Assembly (NCBI GenBank): GCA_963848825.1 | Contig: CAWKFA010000015.1 | Location: 434,001-498,000 of the forward strand | Length of the DNA: 64,000 nt | Reading direction: 5' to 3' | Source of the DNA: CAVVSQ01 sp963848825 | GTDB taxonomy: Bacteria > Planctomycetota > Planctomycetia > Gemmatales > Gemmataceae | Shown: piece by piece, positions 9,347 to 18,067 of the stretch | Position numbering within the stretch: the first letter of the stretch is position 1 | How the letters are laid out: every line of letters starts with the position of its first letter | Position numbers and translations under genes: made by a program | Notes under the pieces: generated by a model | What the model saw: only the letters and a program-made list of their open reading frames with translations | Database searches by the model: none | Told to the model about the DNA's origin: nothing

Positions 9347-9949
9347 TCACTTGCTCGCATGGCATTCGGGCAGAGCTTGTTTGAACTGATTTAGGCCGGC
9401 ATCCGTCACTGGCGTGCCACGCAAAAAGAGTTCGCGCAGCTGCGTCATGGACGTCAGATTCCTCAGGCCCGCGTCGGTAACCTGCGTGTCCGCCAGGCTT
9501 AATTTCCTTAGCTGCTTGAGGGGCGCCAAACTTTTCAGGCCCGCGTCGGTAATTTTGGTTTTACCCAGGTCAAGCGCTTGCAGTTGACCAAGAGAGGTGA
9601 GGTTGCGCAAGCCCGCATCAGTAATCTTGGTGCCGCTCAATCCCAGAAGCTGGAGATCATGGAAGGAGGCCAGGGCCTTCAGGCCTGCATCGGTAACTTT
9701 GGTGCCGCTCAAACCGAGGGCCTGCAGGTGCTGGAAAGGTGCCAGGCTTTTCAAGGTCGCATCGCTCACCCGGGAGTCATTCAAATCGACGCGGAACACG
9801 GGCTGTCCTGGCTTGTTTTCGTCGCGCTCGACCTCGCCGCCCAGGCGCATGACCGCAGCGATGCCCTTTTCCTCGGCATCATCGCCATGCGCCCGCGGCG
9901 TGATCAGCAGGCTCGCCAGCAGTATCAGGACGACCTGTCGCGATCTCAT
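9347..9949 (-). CDS. Secreted leucine-rich-repeat protein
   Basis: I chose the ATG at 9949 because AGGGG lies just upstream; another ATG is at 9967. Residues 1-23 look like a signal peptide (VVLILLASLLITPRAHG). The rest is about six repeats of ~24 residues with the pattern LxxLxxLxLxxTxVTDAGLxxL, which is common in planctomycete LRR proteins. Such repeats are protein-binding; the partner is unknown. It lies 54 bp upstream of the Gfo/Idh gene and downstream of purU on the same strand. Confidence 0.8.
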   Translation of the reverse strand: MRSRQVVLILLASLLITPRAHGDDAEEKGIAAVMRLGGEVERDENKPGQPVFRVDLNDSRVSDATLKSLAPFQHLQALGLSGTKVTDAGLKALASFHDLQLLGLSGTKITDAGLRNLTSLGQLQALDLGKTKITDAGLKSLAPLKQLRKLSLADTQVTDAGLRNLTSMTQLRELFLRGTPVTDAGLNQFKQALPECHASK

Positions 9950-10033
9950 GGTGCCCCTGGAAAACAATGCCGCACTGGCGCGAAACCGTTCAAGTGTTGC
10001 CTGCTATTTTGAATACTTGACGCGGAGTCAACT

Positions 10034-10927
10034 TCAAGAGCGCTGCGAGGTGGCGACGACTTTATGGAAATGGAGCTCAACCTCCCGATCCACCACGCGG
10101 CGCAAGCCTTCGACCAGGCAGGCGGGTTCGTGATCGGATTCGCCGATGCGGACAATCTGGTCGAGCGACGTGCCGGGAGCCACGGTGAACGTGTCCTGAT
10201 GGATGATCTGGTCGCCGGCATCGAGTTCCGGCACGATGAAATGCACCGTCGCCCCATAGGTCAGCATGCGATGGCCATACGCATCGCGGTAAGGCTGGGC
10301 ACCGGGAAAGGCGGGCAAAAGTCCATGGTGAAGATTGATGATCCGGCCGCCCGCGAATTTCCAGCAGATCGACGGCGGAATGAGTCGCATATAGCGCGCC
10401 AGCACGACGTAATCCACCTCATAGCGGTCCAGCAACTCGACCACAAGGTCGTTATCGGGATTGCCCTTCGCGTCGCCGATCATGTGCCAGTCGATGCCAA
10501 ACTGCTCGGCCACCGACCGGCAGGAGGGCTGGTTGCCGATCATCACGGCAACCGTGGCACGCAAGCGTTGATCGCGGATGGCGCGGAGGACGGCCAGCGG
10601 CGGCTCGGCACGATGAGTAACGCACAAAGCCAGCTTCGGTAACTTGGTCCCCTCCGCGCGCGACCAGGTGCGGATGGATAGCCCCTTGTCGGCGCCGATT
10701 TTGTTCATGCGGTCGCGCAACTCGGCCACCGGCATACGTTCGGCCGGCCATTCCATGCGTAACAGCATCGCGAAAAGCTTGCCGGCATCGTGGTCATACA
10801 TCTGAATCTCGGCGATGTTCGCCCCGGCGGAACTGACGTAATGGACAATGGGATCGGCCAAACCACGATTATCGGGCCCGACGGCGGTAATGATCACTTG
10901 CATGGTTTTGCTCCAGTTGCTGTTCAT
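10034..10927 (-). CDS. purU: Formyltetrahydrofolate deformylase-like protein
   Basis: PurU hydrolyses 10-formyl-THF to formate and THF. The N-terminal ~80 residues form an ACT-like domain (VGPDNRGLADPIVHYVSSAG). The C-terminal formyl-transferase fold has LARYMRLIPP, NLHHGLLPAFPGAQPY and GATVHFIVPELDAGDQII. In the PurU I know, the active-site stretch is HHSFLPAF and the later one LDEGPII; here Ser is Gly and GP is GDQ, so this is a divergent form. The ATG at 10927 overlaps the upstream stop as ATGA; an internal Met at 10903 is also possible. Coupling to a TPR-glycosyltransferase gene is unusual. Confidence 0.75.
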   Translation of the reverse strand: MNSNWSKTMQVIITAVGPDNRGLADPIVHYVSSAGANIAEIQMYDHDAGKLFAMLLRMEWPAERMPVAELRDRMNKIGADKGLSIRTWSRAEGTKLPKLALCVTHRAEPPLAVLRAIRDQRLRATVAVMIGNQPSCRSVAEQFGIDWHMIGDAKGNPDNDLVVELLDRYEVDYVVLARYMRLIPPSICWKFAGGRIINLHHGLLPAFPGAQPYRDAYGHRMLTYGATVHFIVPELDAGDQIIHQDTFTVAPGTSLDQIVRIGESDHEPACLVEGLRRVVDREVELHFHKVVATSQRS

Positions 10928-12707
10928 GTTCCTTCGGCGCCGTGCTGGCTGAAGTTACGGGAGGCCACTTGTTTGGTTAATTCGGCCGCCATTGTTTCGA
11001 AGACGCCCGGCCACTCCCCTCGCCGACTTTGCCGGAAAAGGCGCATATTGGGGTACCAGGGGCTGTCCTCGCGCAAGGAGCCAGCGGCAATCCGGCGAAT
11101 ATTGCAGCGCCAGCCACGTGGGCACTCCTAGACCGCCGGCCAGGTGCGCGCTGGCTGAATCCGATGTGATAAAAAGGTCCAGATTCATCAGCGCGGCCGC
11201 CGTATCGGCGAAGCCGTCATGGCGGCTGTCCAGGTCCACCACAGGGAAGGGGGCGCTCGCCAGTTGCTCGCTGCCAAGGCCGTTCTGCAGGGAGAACCAG
11301 TGGATTCCGGGTATGCGGCCCAGAGGAGCGAATTCGCTCAGTGGTATGGAGCGAAACGAATCATCGGCATGTTGGGGATTGCCTTGCCAGGCGATGCCAA
11401 TCTTGAAGCCAGGGAGAGCAGCGAAATCAGCACGCCAGAATTCCATCCGTGCCGGATCGGCAAAGAGGTAGGGGATCGCCGCGGGGATTGTTGCCAGCGT
11501 AGTTTGGAAAATTGCAGGCAGACTCATAAGCGGTGCCAGCTCGTCTGTTTGCCCCGTAAAGTCTTCCTGCGCCACCAACTCATCTATGCCGGCGCAGCGG
11601 CTCAGCAACTCGCGTAGTTTTCTTTGACACGCAACAATCACTCTGCCGCCGCGCTGTTGGACCAGCGGTGCGTAGCGTATGAATTGCAGCGTATCACCCA
11701 GCCCCTGTTCCGCCGTGAGCAAGATGGTTTTACCCGTAAGACTCGTGCCGTTCCACAAGGGTTTGGGAAAGGGCTGTACGACGTAATCCCGCCAGCGCCA
11801 GCGCCACTCATACTCCGGCCAGCCCTGCTCATAGTTTCCCTGCAGCAGCCAGGTTACTGCTCTGTTGAAGTGGACCAGAGCCTCATTGGGTTTTGCCGCC
11901 AAAATGATATTGAAAGCGGTCAGCGCATCGTCGAGTCTGTTTTCCTTGAGTGCCGCCATCCCTAGTACATTTTGCATGTCCACATAATCGGGTTTTAGCT
12001 CCAGCGCCTGCCGACCGATGGCGGCGGCGTCCTCCAGGCGGCCTTGCTCAAGATAGACCGTGGCCAGGTTGAACTGCGCCTCGAGAAGTTGCGGGTTAAG
12101 GCGCAGCGCTTCGAGGGCGCTGGCCAGCGCTTCATCGAGGCGGCGCAAACGAATATAGACGGCGCTCAAGGTCGCATGCGGCTCCGCTTGCGTGGGATCA
12201 ACGCTGATGGCGTGCCGCGCCAGCGGGATCGCTTCCTCTAGCCGACGTTGCAAGTAGTAGAGTTGTGCCAGGTTACTGAGTGCCTTGGGGAAGTCCGGTT
12301 TGTGACGTAATGACTCCCGGTAGCACAGTTCGGCATCGGCATATTTTTCCTGAAGACCCAGGGCGATGCCCAGATGGTTATGGGCCTCCGCGAAGTCAGG
12401 CTGAAGTGTCAGGGCGTTGTGCGCACGTTTCCGCTTCGGGGCCGCTCCCTTTTTTGCAATACGCGAAGCTCAGGTGACTATACACCCCCGCGTCCCGCGG
12501 CATGAGTTCCAGCGCCTGATGATAATTTGCGATTGCCTCGTCATACCGGCCTTGAAAGAGGTAGACGTTGGCCAGGTTGTTGTAGCCGGACCCAAAGCGC
12601 GGCTGGGCTCGCAAAACCTCTTCAAAGACCGCTGCCGCTTCCGGCAGCCTTCCCTGATTGGCCAGGCTGATTCCTTCACGGGTTCGCGTACGCACGTCGT
12701 CATTCAT
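10924..12707 (-). CDS. TPR protein with C-terminal glycosyltransferase-like domain (two frameshifts)
   Basis: The first half is a run of 34-residue TPR units (NLANVYLFQGRYDEAIANYH, NLATVYLEQGRLEDAAAIGR). The second half has LLTAEQGLGDTLQFIRYAPL, then GIAWQGNPQHADDS, FSLQNGLG and DSASAHLAGGLGVPTW, the pattern of the TPR-containing glycosyltransferase family related to GT9 heptosyltransferases. Extra bases near 12427 and 11065 break the frame. Removing them gives ERAHNALTLQPDFAEAHNHL and REDSPWYPNMRLFRQ, and the gene then ends at 10924, overlapping the purU start by 4 bp. About 594 residues. Likely substrate: a protein or cell-surface glycan. Confidence 0.8.
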
Positions 12708-12828
12708 CTCAAATCACCAGGCGGAGCCGACAACTTTAACAGAAAAACCGCTCACCAACTTGAAAGTGGTGTTTTTGTGTTCCAAAGTCTATTATCGGAC
12801 ATTATTGCAAAATCCCCCGAGACCTCCC

Positions 12829-13371
12829 ATGAAACGTGTAGTATTCGTTGCGGTTGTTGCCATAAGTCTTTTGTTGCCAGCGTGTTCGAGTCCTCCTGCC
12901 GAGCCGCCGGAACCGCCGCCGCCACCCACGCCCCCGCTGGTGATTCCGCCGCCGCCGCCTCCCCTTGTCGACGTACTGCCGGAATTCAAGAAGTCTGCCG
13001 CCGCGTTTCTCGACTTCGCCAAGAAACAGGATGCCGCCGCCGCGACCAATCCGCCGCCCTCTTATAACGCTTATTGGAAGGACTGCGTGCCGCTACTGGA
13101 GCTCTACACCAAAGTCATCAACAATGAGCCGAAATCCGGTCCCGGTGCCGAAGCGTTCGATCGCGTGAATAAAATCCGCGACAGTCTGTTCAAAACCCAG
13201 TTGATTTTGAAAAACACCGAAGATTTGAAAACTAAACAGCTAGTCCAGTTGCTGGAAACGGAAGCGGGCAAACGTACGCCCCTCTTCGAAGAAGCCGAAT
13301 TCTTCTGGAAGCAAACGCCGGATGCCGCCAAGACGGATGAGGAGCTCGTGCCCAAGACACCCGCGTCATAA
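12829..13371 (+). CDS. Proline-rich lipoprotein
   Basis: The ATG at 12829 starts MKRVVFVAVVAISLLLPAC, a lipoprotein signal with the lipobox cysteine at residue 19. Proline-rich runs follow (SSPPAEPPEPPPPPTPP), then an alpha-helical region of ~120 residues without a recognised domain. 180 residues in all. Reading could start further upstream in the same frame (12658), but only this start gives a lipoprotein signal. It is divergent from the TPR gene and convergent with trxB, with the inverted repeat at 13.4-13.6 kb between. Confidence 0.75.
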   Translation: MKRVVFVAVVAISLLLPACSSPPAEPPEPPPPPTPPLVIPPPPPPLVDVLPEFKKSAAAFLDFAKKQDAAAATNPPPSYNAYWKDCVPLLELYTKVINNEPKSGPGAEAFDRVNKIRDSLFKTQLILKNTEDLKTKQLVQLLETEAGKRTPLFEEAEFFWKQTPDAAKTDEELVPKTPAS

Positions 13372-13443
13372 GTTTGGACGTTTCATGCATGGTGGGTCGA
13401 GCGTAACCGCACGGACACACCACAATCGCCGTAGCGGTCGGCC

Positions 13444-13586
13444 GTAGGGTGGCGTCGAGCGTACTCGCGCTGACCCACCGAAATACCCGATCGCCCTGAA
13501 TTAATGGCGAAACGCCGTTCTCCGGATCGGGAACACCATTCCGCGCATTTCGGTGGGTCACGCGAGTACGCTCGACGCCACCCTAC
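13444..13586. repeat. Inverted repeat (dispersed element, copy 2) between convergent genes
   Basis: Arms 13444-13484 and 13547-13586 match as reverse complements except for one missing G in the right arm. The loop is 62 bp. The core GTACTCGCGCTGACCCACC is the same as at 6.7 kb. A degenerate third arm lies at about 13391-13425. The element fills the gap between the stop of the lipoprotein gene (13371) and the stop of trxB (13596), so it could act as a two-way transcription terminator. Confidence 0.88.
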
Positions 13587-13595
13587 AAAGCCATT

Positions 13596-14657
13596 TTAAT
13601 GAAAGCCTTTCTCGGCTAACCAGCGCTCCGCGTCGAGCGCGGCGGCGCAACCAGTTCCCGCCGCTGTGATGGCCTGTTTGTAATAGCTGTCGGCCACATC
13701 GCCGGCGGCAAAGACCCCTTCCACGCTCGTGTTGGTTCGTTGCGGTTTTGTCCAGAGGACATAACCCGCGGCGTCGATCTGGAGCTGGCCCTCCAGGAAC
13801 GCAGTATTGGGCGTATGGCCGATGGCGAGAAAGACGCCGCTCGCCGGCAATTCTTCGGCAGCGCCGCCAACCGTGCTCTTGAGACGCACGCCGGTAACGC
13901 CGCCGTCTTCCGTGCCCAGCACCTCGTCCAGGCCGCTATTCCATTTCATGGTGATCTTGGGATTTGCCAAGGCCCTGTCTTGCATGATTTTGCTGGCACG
14001 TAACTTGTCGCGGCGATGCACCAGGTAGACGGTACTGGCGAATTTGGTCAGGTAGGTTCCTTCCTCGACCGCCGAGTCGCCCCCCCCAATCACTACCAAG
14101 GGTTTGTTGCGGAAGCGCGGCAAGGCCCCATCGCAAACCGCGCAGGCGGAAACTCCATTGTTCTTGAAGCGATCCTCAGACGGCAGGCCGAGATAGTTGG
14201 CGCGCGCCCCGGTGGCAATGATGACGGACTGGGCCTCAATCGTTTGGCCCTCGAGCGAATAGAGTCGAAACGGGTGCTTCTGGAAATCCACCTTCACGAT
14301 GTCATCGGTTACGATGCGCGTCTGGAAGTTGACGGCTTGCTGGCGCATCAGTTCCATGAGTTCCGGCCCGTTGACGCCGTGGCTGGGCTGGGGCCTGTTG
14401 GCCGATACCCAGTGGGGAATGCGGTGATCCTTCAGGGCGCTGGCCAGGTAAGCGCGGGTATCGCCGCTTGGAGTGCCTGGGTAATTCTCCACTTCGGTAG
14501 TCAGATTGAGCTGACCCAGGGGCAAGGTCCCTTGCGTGGCGTTCTGTTGATTGATGGCGCCCTCGAACACTAATGGTTGCAAGTTAGCGCGGGCAGCGTA
14601 AATCGCCGCCGTCCACCCAGCCGGGCCGGAACCAATGATGACCACTTTCTCCGCCAT
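13596..14657 (-). CDS. trxB: Thioredoxin reductase with lineage-type insert
   Basis: 353 residues, intact. FAD-binding GSGPAGWTAAIYAARA is at residues 9-24, the redox-active pair CAVC at 172-175, the NADPH site VVIGGGDSAVEEGTYL, and the C-terminal VEGVFAAGDV. It passes electrons from NADPH to thioredoxin. Between YPGTP (about residue 60) and GPELMELMRQQA (about residue 97) there are ~28 residues that typical bacterial TrxB lacks, where YPGF runs almost directly into GPELM. No thioredoxin gene is adjacent. Confidence 0.92.
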   Translation of the reverse strand: MAEKVVIIGSGPAGWTAAIYAARANLQPLVFEGAINQQNATQGTLPLGQLNLTTEVENYPGTPSGDTRAYLASALKDHRIPHWVSANRPQPSHGVNGPELMELMRQQAVNFQTRIVTDDIVKVDFQKHPFRLYSLEGQTIEAQSVIIATGARANYLGLPSEDRFKNNGVSACAVCDGALPRFRNKPLVVIGGGDSAVEEGTYLTKFASTVYLVHRRDKLRASKIMQDRALANPKITMKWNSGLDEVLGTEDGGVTGVRLKSTVGGAAEELPASGVFLAIGHTPNTAFLEGQLQIDAAGYVLWTKPQRTNTSVEGVFAAGDVADSYYKQAITAAGTGCAAALDAERWLAEKGFH

Positions 14658-14763
14658 GAAACAGCCCCTCCGAGAATCTTGTCTGGTTTTTCAAATAATA
14701 TACGGAAGGGCAAGGGACAGAGGGGGCGTGGCGGGAAATGCTCGCTGCCGATGAGGCCAACAA

Positions 14764-15687
14764 TCAACCGGCCAGACGTACATCGTCGACGGCCGTGGGG
14801 ACGTTCGGCAAGAGCACTTCCAGGCGTTGGCTCTTGGGAAAGAGTTGATCGAACGGCCATGCCAGCCAGCGGCAAAGTTTGACTCCGGGCACATGGCGTA
14901 AAGCTGTTTCCTGCGCCTCTTCTTGAAAAAGAAGGCAGAGTGCCAGGAGAATCTTCGGCGTGCGAACCTCGCCCTGCTGATGGCTGACGGCGCGGCTGCG
15001 TAGAAAATGCAGCGCCAGCTCAAGATTCTTTATACTTTGACGCTTTTGGTAGGTTTTTACCTGAAAGCCAAGTGTGCTGGCCATCTCGAATAACTTTGCC
15101 CGGGTGAAGATATTGAGATGGCCGATCTCGCGGGGATAGGCGGGCCGTAGCCAGGTCAAAAACCGCTCCGAGCGCGGCGCGGGCACTTCGATGCGCAACA
15201 GACCGCCAGGCTTCAAAAGGCGTCTGAACTCACCGAGAAGGTCCAGGGGGTTCGGCACGTGTTCGAGGACATCATAACAATGGATAAGCCGGAACGACTG
15301 GGGGGGAAAGGGAGTCGCGAAACTGGCTCGATTTCTTGAAAAACTGTCAAACGATCGGCGTAACGTGCCTCGGCGCGCGCGACGCTTCGGTATCGACATC
15401 CACGCCAAGAACGGGTGCCTGATAGCATCGGGACAAATGACGCGTATGGCGACCCAGCCCGCAACCGAAGTCGAGAATTTCCGGAAGGGACGTCGGTGTT
15501 GCGGGGTCCTTGGCTGTAAGCATGCCGGAGTATATTCCGCCCGGGCGATGCGCGGCAAGATTAATTGACGGGTGCCTGGGTACGCGTCAGGGCCGGCCGC
15601 CTGGTCCCTATAATAGCGCTGGCTTTTCGCCGCTTCGCTTGAGGTCCTAAAATAAAGCGGACGGACCCCCCGACCTGTTTGGGCCAT
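14764..15687 (-). CDS. SAM-dependent methyltransferase (at least two frameshifts, start uncertain)
   Basis: Three frames carry consecutive parts of one methyltransferase: LPEILDFGCGLGRHTRHL with VLGVDVDTEASRA, then ARYADRLTVFQEIEPV, then SFRLIHCYDVLEHVPNPLDL and RLLKPGGLLRIEVPAP. The order and spacing match class I methyltransferases of the type often near glycan genes. The start cannot be fixed: the farthest ATG (15687) is only 5 bp from the divergent sigma-factor ATG, and the first ~40 codons have no family resemblance, so the real start may be nearer 15570. Confidence 0.65.
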   Translation of the reverse strand: MAQTGRGVRPLYFRTSSEAAKSQRYYRDQAAGPDAYPGTRQLILPRIARAEYTPACLQPRTPQHRRPFRKFSTSVAGWVAIRVICPDAIRHPFLAWMSIPKRRARRGTLRRSFDSFSRNRASFATPFPPQSFRLIHCYDVLEHVPNPLDLLGEFRRLLKPGGLLRIEVPAPRSERFLTWLRPAYPREIGHLNIFTRAKLFEMASTLGFQVKTYQKRQSIKNLELALHFLRSRAVSHQQGEVRTPKILLALCLLFQEEAQETALRHVPGVKLCRWLAWPFDQLFPKSQRLEVLLPNVPTAVDDVRLAG

Positions 15688-15692
15688 GCGTC

Positions 15693-16616
15693 ATGAAGGA
15701 TGTTGACTCCGCAGCAAGTGTTCGTGGCGAGCTTGTGTACCACTTCTGTCGCTTACAGCTTCCCAATCTCGAGCTAGCGCTGGACGAATGCACTTGCCAT
15801 TTGCGGCGCACCTTCGCGATTTATGAGACGAAAACAGGTCTGGCCGCTACCTGGGATGCCTACCTGGTAAACTTTTATCCGCTGGACTGGTTTCTGGTGG
15901 TGGCCTGTTTAGAGGGGAAGCATCGCGCCTGGGAACTGCTCTTCGCGGCCCGGGCCGGGCGTGGCGATTGCCTGCTCGTGGACGCCTTGCGCGCTCGCGC
16001 TGCCCGTCTCTATCCACGCAATGAAGAGCGGCAAGAATCGGCCGTTACCGAGTTTTGGGGACACCTTTACGCTCCCGAACATGCCGGCGGCCTGGCCGTG
16101 CTGGCCCGCTACGATGGCAATCGACCGCTCGTGCCCTGGCTGATTCGCGTATTTCAGAATTGGCACATATCGCAGCTAAGACGCCAGACGGGCATCCAGG
16201 CACTGCCCGACGACGATCTCGCGCTGCCCTTTCCGACCGATGCCGATGCCGACGCTTCGAGCCGGTGGCGCGAGGTATTCGCGCAGGCCACCAGCGAATG
16301 GCTAGCGGACCTCGACGATGACGAAGTTCTCCTGCTCGGATTGCGCCTGCGCCATCGCTTCAGCCAACGCGAAGTCGCTCATTTCCTGGGTGTCCACGAA
16401 GGGACCGTGTCCCGTCGCACCGACGCGCTGCGTGATGCCTGCCTGGAATTTTTGAGTAAACGACTGGTGGATGCGGGTTGGACCGGCGACGACCTGTCCG
16501 AGTTTGTGCGCACCGAGATGCATGCCTTGTTAATTGACAGCCCCAGGCTGGCGGTCGATCGTCTGGCGCATATCTTGGCTCGCCAGGGCAAAAAGTTGCC
16601 GCTGCCGCAGAATTAA
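15693..16616 (+). CDS. ECF-like sigma factor/HTH regulator
   Basis: 307 residues. The middle has a region-2-like stretch (VPWLIRVFQNWHISQLRR), and residues ~210-250 form a region-4-like helix-turn-helix (SQREVAHFLGVHEGTVSRR). The N-terminal ~100 residues and the C-terminal ~50 residues after the HTH are not a standard part of ECF factors. The assignment rests mainly on the HTH. It is divergent from a methyltransferase. Target promoters are unknown, and no anti-sigma gene is adjacent. Confidence 0.6.
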   Translation: MKDVDSAASVRGELVYHFCRLQLPNLELALDECTCHLRRTFAIYETKTGLAATWDAYLVNFYPLDWFLVVACLEGKHRAWELLFAARAGRGDCLLVDALRARAARLYPRNEERQESAVTEFWGHLYAPEHAGGLAVLARYDGNRPLVPWLIRVFQNWHISQLRRQTGIQALPDDDLALPFPTDADADASSRWREVFAQATSEWLADLDDDEVLLLGLRLRHRFSQREVAHFLGVHEGTVSRRTDALRDACLEFLSKRLVDAGWTGDDLSEFVRTEMHALLIDSPRLAVDRLAHILARQGKKLPLPQN

Positions 16617-16652
16617 ATTGCCGGGAACGATTCGCGACGATTCTGGCCGGAC

Positions 16653-17207
16653 TTATTGTTCTTCCGCATATTGGTTCAAGACATCCATCACCTTTGCCAC
16701 CATGGCGTCCCAATAAGATGCCGGCAAAAATAGGAAGTTGCAACCAGCCATGCTCGCAACAGGCATGACGGGGTCGGCGCTGGGAAATGGCAGCAGTTCG
16801 GATTCTTCCTCGGCGTAAGGCATGTGCAAGATCTGGCTGGGCCGGTCGAAGGGCCGGGGCGGGGCCTCGCTTTCCTCCTCGCCGCGCAGGCGTTCGATGG
16901 CTGCCACGATTTCCGGTGACAACCTGGGCAGCGCCAGGGGTGGTTCTTCCTCGGTCGGTATGATCACGATCGGTTCAACGACTTCCTGTTTTCGTGACGG
17001 TGTGGTTTTTGGAACGTGAATGACGGCGACTGCCGGCCCGGGCCCGTTGTCAGGGGTAAACATGGGGTCCCACATGTGATAGACCGTGCGGGCGCAACGG
17101 CCGACCCATGAATTGGGATAGTGCGCGGCATGCTGAGCGCCCAGGAACATGCCTACCCCGACCAAGAGCACCATGGCGGTGCAGCTCCACATCATATTTC
17201 GCATCAT
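16653..17207 (-). CDS. Membrane-anchored hypothetical protein
   Basis: I chose the ATG at 17207 (MMRNMMWSC) because GGGAG lies a few bases upstream; another ATG follows at 17204. One membrane segment or signal is at residues ~5-24 (SCTAMVLLVGVGMFLGA). The rest is hydrophilic, rich in Pro and Glu, with an ordered-looking end (PASYWDAMVAKVMDVLNQY). No family recognised. It faces away from rsfS and is convergent with the sigma-factor gene. Confidence 0.6.
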   Translation of the reverse strand: MMRNMMWSCTAMVLLVGVGMFLGAQHAAHYPNSWVGRCARTVYHMWDPMFTPDNGPGPAVAVIHVPKTTPSRKQEVVEPIVIIPTEEEPPLALPRLSPEIVAAIERLRGEEESEAPPRPFDRPSQILHMPYAEEESELLPFPSADPVMPVASMAGCNFLFLPASYWDAMVAKVMDVLNQYAEEQ

Positions 17208-17674
17208 CGGCTCCCACAGAGAAAGAATGGACCGACCTGCCGGACCCGGTTTATAGCCTGCCCGTGCCCGGGGAGCCATAGCAACCCGCTTGCCGCCCGG
17301 CCACGCGAAAAATCAAGGAAAACTGGGTAAAAGAAATAGAATTTCAAGCGTAAATCGTGCGAACAAATAGCCGCCGGGAAGTGTCCTCACCATGAGTTTG
17401 CGGGCAGCAAGCGCCCCGGAGGCCGTGAGCCCATATAACAAACAATTGCTCTCCCTGGATATTTACTTGACCTTCGCCGGTATTCACGGGAAAATAGAGA
17501 AGGAAGTTGGCATGGCGTACGCGCCTTTCCTTGAGCCAGTTCGCTGGAACTGGTTACCATGGATATAGTTTCGGCGTGGAGGTGAATTACGACAACAGCT
17601 TGGGGCAATCTGGCGAGACTGGCCTCCCGTTGGCGGACCTGCCGCGTTGAAACGCACTTTTTGAAGGAGGCCCT
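17208..17674. other. Intergenic region between divergent genes
   Basis: 467 bp between the hypothetical membrane gene and rsfS. Short open frames here have no recognisable content. I see no repeat or RNA-like structure. The only clear signal is the AAGGAGG Shine-Dalgarno at 17664-17670 for rsfS. It presumably holds promoters for both directions. Confidence 0.5.
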
Positions 17675-18061
17675 TTGAACAGCACTGCTTTAGAACAAAC
17701 CCCTCCGCGCCCCGTGGTCGCTCAGGACCATGCCTTTCTTTGTGCCCGTGTCGGCGAAGACAATAAAGGTAGAGACATTCTCGTTCTCGACATGCGGGAG
17801 ATCACCCCTCTTTACGACTACTTCGTAATCATGACGGGTGCCAGCCGCCGCCAAATTCATACTCTGGCCGAGGAAATCGACGCTTCCCTGGCTGTCGAGG
17901 GGGAGAAACGATTGTCCATAGCCGGCTACGAGGCCAGCCGCTGGGTCATTCAGGATTATGGGGACATCGTCGTTCACGTCTTCGACAAGGAAGCACGGGG
18001 CTATTACGCCCTCGAAGAATTGTGGGCGGACGCGCCGCGCCTTGACTGGCAACGCGGGTAA
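17675..18061 (+). CDS. rsfS: Ribosome silencing factor RsfS
   Basis: 128 residues. RsfS binds ribosomal protein L14 on the 50S subunit and stops subunit joining under starvation. The family marks are DILVLDMREITPLYDYFVIM, GASRRQIHTLAEEI, and WVIQDYGDIVVHVFD followed by YYALEELWADAP. The start is a TTG at 17675, 4 bases after a strong AAGGAGG. It begins the rsfS-argS-cinA run with gaps of 6 bp each, consistent with one transcript. Confidence 0.93.
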   Translation: MNSTALEQTPPRPVVAQDHAFLCARVGEDNKGRDILVLDMREITPLYDYFVIMTGASRRQIHTLAEEIDASLAVEGEKRLSIAGYEASRWVIQDYGDIVVHVFDKEARGYYALEELWADAPRLDWQRG

Positions 18062-18067
18062 AAGGGC

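Noticed and set aside
12792..13049. Minus-strand Gly-rich frame in the lipoprotein gene
   Set aside because: It is the reverse reading of Pro codons (CCG/CGG); the plus frame has a proper lipoprotein signal.
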